Assembly (NCBI RefSeq): GCF_000383615.1
Contig: NZ_KB911588.1
Coordinates: forward strand, 1-64,000
DNA from: Streptomyces canus 299MFChir4.1
GTDB taxonomy: Bacteria; Actinomycetota; Actinomycetes; Streptomycetales; Streptomycetaceae
DNA: 64,000 nt
Direction: 5' to 3'
Shown: in pieces, positions 58,379-64,000 of the stretch
Layout: the number at the start of each line of letters is the position of its first letter
How positions within the stretch are numbered: the first letter of the stretch is position 1
The notes under the pieces: generated by a model
Told to the model about the DNA's origin: nothing
Seen by the model: only the letters and a program-made list of their open reading frames with translations
Databases searched by the model: none
Made by a program: the position numbers and the translations under genes

Positions 58379-59559
58379 GCTCCTTTCGCGGCCTGGAACA
58401 GCTCCGCCCGTGGGTCCTCACCCACGGTCGCCTCGCGATACGCCTCCAGCGCGTCACGAGCCTTCCCCGACAGCTCGGTCGGGACACTCACCTCGACGGT
58501 GACCAGCAGGTCTCCCCGGGTGCCGTCCTTGCGGACCGCCCCCTTGCCCCGCGCCCGCATGGTGCGGCCGTTGGGCGTGCCCGGGGGCAGTTTCAGCGTC
58601 ACGGCGGGGCCGCCGAGCGTCGGCACCCTGACCTCGCCGCCGAGCGCCGCCTCGGAGAAGGTCACCGGGACCGTCACCGTGAGGTTGTCGCCCTTGCGGC
58701 CGAAGACGGGGTGCGTGTCGACGTGCACCGAGACGTACAGGTCGCCCGCGGGGCCGCCGCGTTCACCGGGCGCCCCCTTTCCGCGCAGCCGGATCCGCTG
58801 CCCGTCGGAGACGCCCGCCGGGATGCGGACCTGCATGGTGCGGGAGGACTTGGCCCGCCCGGAGCCCTTGCAGATCTCGCAGGGGTTCTCCGCGATCAGG
58901 CCGCGGCCCTTGCAGTCCGGGCACGGGTCGGTGAGGGAGAAGCCTCCCCCGGAGCCCCGGGCCACCTGGCCGGTGCCCACGCAGGTCGGGCACACGCGCG
59001 GGTTGCCGTTGGCGTCGCCGGTGCCCGAACAGGCCTTGCAGGGGGCCTGCGAGGACATCCTGAGCGGGACGGTCGCACCTTCGATCGCCTCGGTGAAGCT
59101 GAGGGTGACCTCGGTGTCGATGTCCTGGCCGCGCCTGGGCTGGACGCGCGTAGTTCCGGAGCTGCCCCGGTTGAACAGGCCCCCGAAGACGTCTCCGAGT
59201 CCGCCGCCGAAGCCGCCGGCTCCCTGCTGGCCCCCGCCCTGGGCGCCGCCTCCGAAGAGGTCGCCCAGGTCGAAGTTGAAGGAGCCGCCCGCGCCGCCCG
59301 GCCCCGGGCGGAAGCCGCCGTTGCCGAACAGGGCGCGGGCCTCGTCGTACTCCTTGCGCTTCTTGGGGTCACCGAGGACGTCGTTCGCCTCGGAGATCTC
59401 CTTGAAGCGCTCCTCGGCCTTGGTGTTGCCCTTGTTGGCGTCCGGGTGGAACTCGCGGGCGAGCTTGCGGTACGCCTTCTTGATCTCGGCCTCGGTGGCG
59501 TCCTTGGGGACGCCGAGGACCTTGTAGTAGTCCTTCTCGATGAAGTCCTTCGTGCTCAT
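58375..59559 (-). CDS. dnaJ: DnaJ co-chaperone
   Basis: 394-residue type I J-protein that stimulates DnaK ATPase and delivers substrates. The J domain (about 9-76) has KDYYKVLGVPKDATEAEIKK with the HPD tripeptide in REFHPDANKGN. A Gly/Phe-rich linker follows. Zinc-finger repeats are CKACSGTGDANG, CPTCVGTGQ, CPDCKGRG and CEICKGSG, all four intact. The C-terminal domain ends near residue 390. ATG 59559; 45-bp gap after grpE. Confidence 0.99.
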   Translation of the reverse strand: MSTKDFIEKDYYKVLGVPKDATEAEIKKAYRKLAREFHPDANKGNTKAEERFKEISEANDVLGDPKKRKEYDEARALFGNGGFRPGPGGAGGSFNFDLGDLFGGGAQGGGQQGAGGFGGGLGDVFGGLFNRGSSGTTRVQPRRGQDIDTEVTLSFTEAIEGATVPLRMSSQAPCKACSGTGDANGNPRVCPTCVGTGQVARGSGGGFSLTDPCPDCKGRGLIAENPCEICKGSGRAKSSRTMQVRIPAGVSDGQRIRLRGKGAPGERGGPAGDLYVSVHVDTHPVFGRKGDNLTVTVPVTFSEAALGGEVRVPTLGGPAVTLKLPPGTPNGRTMRARGKGAVRKDGTRGDLLVTVEVSVPTELSGKARDALEAYREATVGEDPRAELFQAAKGA

Positions 59560-59604
59560 CCTCGACGCGCCCCCTTTCCGGTGTCCCGATGGTTCTCTTC
59601 GACC

Positions 59605-60261
59605 TCAGCCCTCCTCAGGGCCGTTGTCCTTGTCGTCGCCGGCCTCGGACCCGTCCTCGGCCTTGACCGTCTGCGCACCCGGCTGCGGTTCGGCGACGGC
59701 CACCCGCGCGGGGCGGATGGTGCGCTCGCCGATGCGATACCCGGGCTGCAGAATCGCCACGCACGTCGTCTCGGTGACATCCGGCGCGTAGCTGTGCATC
59801 AGGGCCTCGTGGATCGTCGGGTCGAAGGGCTCGCCCTCCTTGCCGAACTGCTGCAGGCCCATCTTGGCCGCGACGGTCTCCAGGGACTCCGCGACGGACT
59901 TGAACCCGCCGAGAAGCTCACCGTGTTCCCGCGCGCGGCCGATGTCGTCGAGCGTGGGCAGGAGTTCGGTCAGGAGGTTCGCGATGGCGATCTCCTTGAC
60001 CGTGATCCGGTCCCGCTCCACGCGGCGGCGGTAGTTCTGGAACTCGGCCTGGAGCCGCTGGAGGTCCGCGGTGCGCTCGTCGAGCGCCTTGCGCGACTGG
60101 TCCAGCTGGGCCGTCAGGCCGGCGATCTGCGCTGTTGCGTCCCCGGCCGGGGCCGCCCCCGCCTCCGAAGAGGGGTCGGCGGCCTTCGGCTCGGCGTCGT
60201 CGGGGGTGGCGCCGGAGGGGACGTCGGGCTTCTCGTCGAAGCCCGGGGTCTCCTCCGTCAC
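59605..60261 (-). CDS. grpE: GrpE nucleotide exchange factor
   Basis: 218-residue cofactor that releases ADP from DnaK. The acidic N-terminal part is long (about 1-60, rich in Glu/Asp/Ala/Pro), then a coiled coil (QIAGLTAQLDQSRKALDERT) and the GrpE core (FQNYRRRVERDRITVKEIAI, then ILQPGYRIGERTIRPARVAV). The start is GTG 60261, overlapping the dnaK stop (GTGA). The acidic Glu-rich tail after the core is typical of actinomycetes. Confidence 0.98.
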   Translation of the reverse strand: MTEETPGFDEKPDVPSGATPDDAEPKAADPSSEAGAAPAGDATAQIAGLTAQLDQSRKALDERTADLQRLQAEFQNYRRRVERDRITVKEIAIANLLTELLPTLDDIGRAREHGELLGGFKSVAESLETVAAKMGLQQFGKEGEPFDPTIHEALMHSYAPDVTETTCVAILQPGYRIGERTIRPARVAVAEPQPGAQTVKAEDGSEAGDDKDNGPEEG

Positions 60262-62102
60262 GCGGCACCGTCCTTGCGCTCGTCGTCCACGATCTCGGCG
60301 TCCACGACGTCGTCGTCCGCCTTGGCCTGGGAGGCACCGGCGTCCTCGCCGTCGGCGGCCTGTCCGGCCTGGGCGTCGGCGTACATGGCCTGCCCGACCT
60401 TCTGGGAGACCGCGGCGACCTTCTCCGTGGCGGTGCGGATCTCCGCGGTGTCCTCGCCCTTGAGCGCGGCCTTCAGCTCCTCGACGGCGGCCTCGACCTC
60501 GGTCTTGACCTCACCGGGGACCTTGTCCTCGTTGTCCTTGAGGAACTTCTCCGTCTGGTAGACGAGCTGCTCGCCCTGGTTGCGGGTCTCGGCGGCCTCG
60601 CGGCGGCGGTGGTCCTCCTCCGCGTACTGCTCGGCCTCCTGGCGCATCCGGTCGACCTCGTCCTTCGGCAGCGAGGAGCCGCCGGTGACGGTCATCTTCT
60701 GCTCCTTGCCCGTGCCCAGGTCCTTCGCGGTCACGTGCATGATGCCGTTGGCGTCGATGTCGAAGGCGACCTCGATCTGCGGGACACCGCGCGGGGCCGG
60801 CGGCAGACCGGTCAGCTCGAACATCCCGAGCTTCTTGTTGTACGCCGCGATCTCGCGCTCGCCCTGGTAGACCTGGATCTGCACGGAGGGCTGGTTGTCC
60901 TCGGCGGTGGTGAAGATCTCGGACCGCTTGGTCGGGATCGTCGTGTTCCGCTCGATGAGCTTGGTCATGATGCCGCCCTTGGTCTCGATGCCGAGGGACA
61001 GCGGGGTCACGTCGAGGAGCAGGACGTCCTTGACCTCACCCTTGAGGACACCGGCCTGCAGGGCGGCGCCGATGGCGACGACCTCGTCCGGGTTGACGCC
61101 CTTGTTGGCGTCCTTGCCACCGGTGAGCTCCTTGACGAGCTCGGCGACGGCGGGCATACGGGTGGAGCCACCGACGAGGACGACGTGGTCGATCTCGTTG
61201 ATGGAGACGCCGGCGTCCTTCATCACGTTGAAGAACGGGGTCTTGCAGCGCTCCAGGAGGTCCGCGGTCAGCTGCTGGAACTGAGCCCGGGTGAGCTTCT
61301 CGTCCAGGTGCAGCGGGCCCTCGGCGGAGGCCGTGATGTAGGGCAGGTTGATCGAGGTCTCCGTCGAGGAGGACAGCTCGATCTTCGCCTTCTCGGCGGC
61401 CTCGCGGAGGCGCTGGAGGGCCATCTTGTCCTTGGCCAGGTCCACGCCGTGGCCGGACTTGAACTGCTGCACCAGGTAGTCGACGACACGCTGGTCCCAG
61501 TCGTCACCACCGAGGTGGTTGTCACCGTTGGTGGCCTTCACCTCGACGACGCCGTCGCCGATCTCCAGGAGGGACACGTCGAAGGTGCCGCCACCGAGGT
61601 CGAAGACGAGGATCGTCTGGTCGTCCTTGTCGAGGCCGTACGCGAGCGCGGCCGCGGTGGGCTCGTTGACGATGCGCAGGACGTTCAGGCCCGCGATCTC
61701 GCCGGCCTCCTTGGTCGCCTGACGCTCGGAGTCGTTGAAGTACGCCGGGACGGTGATGACCGCGTCGGTCACCTTCTCGCCCAGGTAGGACTCGGCGTCC
61801 CGCTTCAGCTTCTGGAGGATGAAGGCGGAGATCTGCTGCGGGTTGAAGGGCTTCCCGTCCAGCTCCATCTTCCAGTCGGTGCCCATGTGACGCTTCACCG
61901 AACGGATGGTCCGGTCCACGTTGGTGACCGCCTGGCGCTTGGCCACCTCGCCGACCAGCACTTCGCCGTTCTTCGCGAAGGCGACGACGGACGGCGTGGT
62001 CCTGGCACCCTCGGCGTTGGTGATGACGGTGGGCTCGCCGCCTTCGAGAACGCTGACGACGGAGTTAGTCGTGCCCAGGTCGATGCCGACCGCACGTGCC
62101 AT
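60258..62102 (-). CDS. dnaK: chaperone DnaK (Hsp70)
   Basis: 614-residue Hsp70. The ATPase domain starts ARAVGIDLGTTNSVVSVLEG and contains NEPTAAALAYGLD, VFDLGGGTFDVSLLE and VGGSTRMPAV; the substrate domain begins around KDVLLLDVTPLSLGIETKGG; the C-terminus ends in Asp/Glu-rich DDERKDGAA. ATG 62102 has GGAGG 7 nt upstream. The operon order is dnaK, grpE, dnaJ, hspR, and the HAIR sites upstream provide HspR-DnaK feedback. Confidence 0.99.
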   Translation of the reverse strand: MARAVGIDLGTTNSVVSVLEGGEPTVITNAEGARTTPSVVAFAKNGEVLVGEVAKRQAVTNVDRTIRSVKRHMGTDWKMELDGKPFNPQQISAFILQKLKRDAESYLGEKVTDAVITVPAYFNDSERQATKEAGEIAGLNVLRIVNEPTAAALAYGLDKDDQTILVFDLGGGTFDVSLLEIGDGVVEVKATNGDNHLGGDDWDQRVVDYLVQQFKSGHGVDLAKDKMALQRLREAAEKAKIELSSSTETSINLPYITASAEGPLHLDEKLTRAQFQQLTADLLERCKTPFFNVMKDAGVSINEIDHVVLVGGSTRMPAVAELVKELTGGKDANKGVNPDEVVAIGAALQAGVLKGEVKDVLLLDVTPLSLGIETKGGIMTKLIERNTTIPTKRSEIFTTAEDNQPSVQIQVYQGEREIAAYNKKLGMFELTGLPPAPRGVPQIEVAFDIDANGIMHVTAKDLGTGKEQKMTVTGGSSLPKDEVDRMRQEAEQYAEEDHRRREAAETRNQGEQLVYQTEKFLKDNEDKVPGEVKTEVEAAVEELKAALKGEDTAEIRTATEKVAAVSQKVGQAMYADAQAGQAADGEDAGASQAKADDDVVDAEIVDDERKDGAA

Positions 62103-62121
62103 GGTTGATTCCTCCAGCTGA

Positions 62122-62142
62122 CTTGAGTGGAACAGGCTCAAG
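62122..62142. promoter_or_regulatory. HAIR operator 1 of dnaK
   Basis: CTTGAGT-N7-GCTCAAG (spacer GGAACAG) at 62122-62142, matching HAIR at 13 of 14 arm positions. It lies 20 bp upstream of the dnaK start. Confidence 0.93.
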
Positions 62143-62173
62143 TGTGCACGACGCCTCCCGCTCGGTCAACAGA

Positions 62174-62194
62174 CCTGAGTCGTACGGGCTCAAC
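62174..62194. promoter_or_regulatory. HAIR operator 2 of dnaK
   Basis: CCTGAGT-N7-GCTCAAC (spacer CGTACGG) at 62174-62194, matching HAIR at 11 of 14 arm positions. It is 72 bp upstream of the dnaK start and 2 bp past the end of the MraY-like gene. Confidence 0.75.
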
Positions 62195-62196
62195 TC

Positions 62197-63216
62197 TTAT
62201 CCGTTCCTTACACGCAACTGGCCTCTGACCTGCGTCGATACCGGACGCGGGGCACTGTGGCCTTTGACACGAAGGAGTGCGAGTACGACGACCAGGGCGC
62301 CCCCGGCGACCCAGAGGGCGCCGGTCGCGGCGATCCACCCGAGGTGCACCAGGACCCCGACGAGTACCCCGCCGAAGGCCGCGACACCGAGGACGACGCA
62401 CACCCCCTGCGGAGTGAGCCCGAGCCGCCGCAGCCGGTGGGCGAGATGGTCGGGGGCGGCCCGCAGCAGCGGCCGCCCGGACAGCCCCCGGGCCAGGACG
62501 ACGAGCACGACGTCGGCGCTCACCACCGCCGTCAGCGCGAACAACACCCCCGCACCGGAGCCGAGTTCCTGCCCCGCGCGGGTCGTCACGGCCGCGGCCG
62601 CGAGCACGAACCCGGTGAACAGCGACCCGCACGCACCGAGCCCCGCGCGCGCGGGATGCCAGTTGTGCATCAGGAACCCGGTCAGCGCGGCGGCCAGCAC
62701 GCTCAGCAGCACGGCGAGCCCGTCCATCACCTCGGCCGCCGCACAGGCCCCCGCCCCGAAGGCGGTGACGACCCCGACGGTCCCGGCGAGCCCGTCGGCG
62801 TGGTCCAGCGCCTTGAACCCGAGGGCGACGAAGACGATCCAGCCGACCGCGAGGAGCCCGGCGGCCACCCCCGTCTCCTCGTACGGCACGACACCGGCCG
62901 CCGCCACGGCCGTACCGCCCACGAGGAACCGCGCCTTGACCCGGCGCACGTCGGCGACGAGCCCGAGAAGGGCCACGCAGGCCCCGGCGACGAGCAGGCG
63001 TCCCACCTCGGGCCCGAGCGGGGTGACGCCCCGCCAGTCCCCGACGAACGCCACCCCGCAGGTGGCGGCCACCATCGCGACGCCGCCGGACAGCGGCATC
63101 GGCCGTCGCCATCGCCGGTCGACGATGCCGAGGCGCAGAGCGGCCACCCGCAGCACGGCGGTGAGCACGGCGGCGAGGAGCAGGGCGGAGGTGGCGGCAA
63201 GGATCCCGTAGAGCAC
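62197..63216 (-). CDS. MraY/WecA-like transferase with altered catalytic motifs
   Basis: 339-residue membrane protein with about ten helices in the polyprenyl-phosphate sugar-1-phosphate transferase fold. Regions align with the family but key residues differ. The first Asp of the DD motif is Ala (GLVADVRRV, 85-93). The NxxNxxDG region reads FKALDHADGLAG (134-145). The GD(T/A)GS loop is GACGS (194-198), losing its Asp. The HIH-type stretch is PDHLAHRL (255-262). It probably does not transfer sugars normally; it may be a regulatory homolog, or a misfit member with other chemistry. It is downstream of nothing in its own direction and ends just next to a dnaK HAIR site. Confidence 0.8.
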   Translation of the reverse strand: MLYGILAATSALLLAAVLTAVLRVAALRLGIVDRRWRRPMPLSGGVAMVAATCGVAFVGDWRGVTPLGPEVGRLLVAGACVALLGLVADVRRVKARFLVGGTAVAAAGVVPYEETGVAAGLLAVGWIVFVALGFKALDHADGLAGTVGVVTAFGAGACAAAEVMDGLAVLLSVLAAALTGFLMHNWHPARAGLGACGSLFTGFVLAAAAVTTRAGQELGSGAGVLFALTAVVSADVVLVVLARGLSGRPLLRAAPDHLAHRLRRLGLTPQGVCVVLGVAAFGGVLVGVLVHLGWIAATGALWVAGGALVVVLALLRVKGHSAPRPVSTQVRGQLRVRNG

Positions 63217-63432
63217 GAGCCTAAATTAGCGCCGTATGTACCAATTCATCACGAATAACACGATCGGGTTTTAAGGTAACCCTCAGCGATTCAGATCACG
63301 GCGTGCCCGGCTACAGTGCGGCGGAAGATGGGGGTAGTCTCAGACGGACTGCATAAGTTACCGCTTAGTAATGACGAGGATCCCTCCTCACGGATCACTC
63401 GTAGACCCCTCGCAGGCCCGAGGAGCCCCGAA
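63217..63432. promoter_or_regulatory. divergent promoter region
   Basis: 216-bp gap, AT-rich around 63225-63280 and near 63350-63372. The latter has TTAC (63358-63361), CGCTTA, GTAA (63368-63371), a small dyad that may bind a regulator. AGGAG lies 7 nt before the ATG of the (Fe-S) reductase gene. Confidence 0.45.
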
Positions 63433-64000
63433 ATGCAACTCGCCGCGATCATCGTGTCGCTGGTTCTGATCGTGGTCGGCGTGGCCCTGTTCGCCCGCGC
63501 CCTCCTCCAGATCTACACCTTCATGCGGCTCGGTCAGGACGTGCCCGCGGGCACCCGCACCGACGAACCCGGCCGGCGCACCGTCACCGTGGCCAAGGAG
63601 TTCCTCGGCCACACCCGGATGAACCGCTGGGGCATCGTCGGTGTCGCGCACTGGTTCGTGGCGGTGGGCTTCTTCACCCTGCTGCTGACGATCGTCAACG
63701 CCATCGGCCAGCTGTTCCAGGCCGACTGGATCCTGCCGGTCATCGGCGACTGGGCGCCGTACAACGTCTTCGTCGAGTTCATCGGCACGATGACCGTGCT
63801 CGGCATCCTGACCCTGATCGTGATCCGCCAGCTGAGCCACCCGCGCGACCCGGGCCGCAAGTCCCGCTTCGCCGGCTCCAACTTCGGCCAGGCGTACTTC
63901 GTCGAGACCGTCATCCTCGTCGTCGGCGTCTGCATCTTCATGCTGCACGCCCTGGAGGGTGCCCAGCACCACGTGGACGGCTACGAGGCCTCGTTCTTCA
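63433..64000 (+). CDS. membrane (Fe-S)-binding reductase, N-terminal part
   Basis: Partial gene, 189 residues visible and cut by the window end. The visible part is a membrane region resembling the nitrate reductase gamma-type/heterodisulfide-reductase subunit E fold: a first helix (about 2-26), ending in FARALLQIYTFMRLGQD, a loop with KEFLGHTRMNRWG, then helices HWFVAVGFFTLLLTIVNAIG and IGTMTVLGILTLIVIRQLSH, and a further one (FVETVILVVGVCIFMLHALE). In streptomycetes such proteins continue into an iron-sulfur cluster domain (CCG family), not visible here. The RBS AGGAG is 7 nt before the ATG. It is divergent from the MraY-like gene. Confidence 0.82.
   Translation, partial: MQLAAIIVSLVLIVVGVALFARALLQIYTFMRLGQDVPAGTRTDEPGRRTVTVAKEFLGHTRMNRWGIVGVAHWFVAVGFFTLLLTIVNAIGQLFQADWILPVIGDWAPYNVFVEFIGTMTVLGILTLIVIRQLSHPRDPGRKSRFAGSNFGQAYFVETVILVVGVCIFMLHALEGAQHHVDGYEASFF

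Noticed and set aside
60135..62108. 657-residue plus-strand frame opposite dnaK
   Set aside because: Antisense to dnaK; a frequent artefact at dnaK loci in high-GC genomes, with no domain match.
57923..62194. Suspicion that the dnaK operon was horizontally acquired because it has strong palindromes at both ends
   Set aside because: Gene order, HAIR sites and base composition match the normal streptomycete dnaK operon; the hairpins are its terminators.

Overview
This window looks like chromosomal DNA from a Streptomyces species. GC content is very high, GTG starts and ATGA/GTGA stop-start overlaps are common, and Streptomyces hallmarks are present: a dnaK-grpE-dnaJ-hspR operon with HspR (HAIR) operators, a clpB with a HAIR site, an ECF41 sigma factor and NarL-type two-component pairs. 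From memory, the order purA / kyn genes / fba / pyrE / spermidine synthase / clpB / dnaK matches the conserved core of the S. coelicolor chromosome. I see no rRNA, tRNA, CRISPR array, prophage or insertion sequence.

Layout. 0.1-2.4 kb: ECF41 sigma factor and three small exported proteins, one a family I36-type inhibitor. 2.4-6.7 kb: Tat-exported 5'-nucleotidase, purA, and a degenerate diacylglycerol-kinase-like protein. 6.8-10.4 kb: FtsX-type ABC transporter operon with a perfect upstream operator-like palindrome. 10.5-14.3 kb: ethanolamine ammonia-lyase (eutB, eutC) divergent from an APC permease. 14.3-17.6 kb: MarR-like regulator divergent from an ABC exporter whose ATPase gene carries a frameshift. 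17.6-19.2 kb: a previously hidden Uma2 pseudogene and a P450. 19.3-26.8 kb: two two-component systems flanking a GPP34 protein, a secreted carboxylesterase and a MerR regulator fused to a DNA sliding-clamp module. 26.9-30.8 kb: tryptophan-to-anthranilate kynurenine pathway (kynB-like, kynU, kynA) with an embedded TetR regulator. 30.9-42.4 kb: DUF3151, MFS transporter, fba, pyrE, aldose epimerase, an SRPBCC-like protein, a membrane-bound spermidine synthase, DUF2617, a Cys/Gly/His-rich membrane protein, an aminotransferase and small conserved proteins. 42.5-45.6 kb: clpB divergent from a pyridoxamine-oxidase-like gene. 45.7-50.4 kb: an unusual cluster of a Rieske-like miniprotein lacking cluster ligands, a small exported peptide and four paralogous LuxR-type regulators; two of these share a 152-bp identical HTH segment. 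50.8-54.1 kb: circularly permuted ATP-grasp / alpha-E / transglutaminase operon. 54.1-57.9 kb: orphan sugar-binding lipoprotein and a secreted FnIII protein. 57.9-62.2 kb: the dnaK operon. 62.2-64 kb: a MraY/WecA-like protein with altered catalytic motifs, and the start of a membrane iron-sulfur reductase cut by the window edge.

How they work together. Tryptophan catabolism (kynA, kynB-like, kynU) could feed anthranilate to other pathways. ClpB and the DnaK system are tied by shared HAIR operators, so HspR probably coordinates them. eutBC and the permease form an ethanolamine-use module without microcompartment genes. The most novel candidates are the four-regulator/peptide/Rieske-like cluster, the MerR-sliding clamp fusion, and several enzymes with degraded active sites (DAG-kinase-like, MraY-like, Rieske-like).
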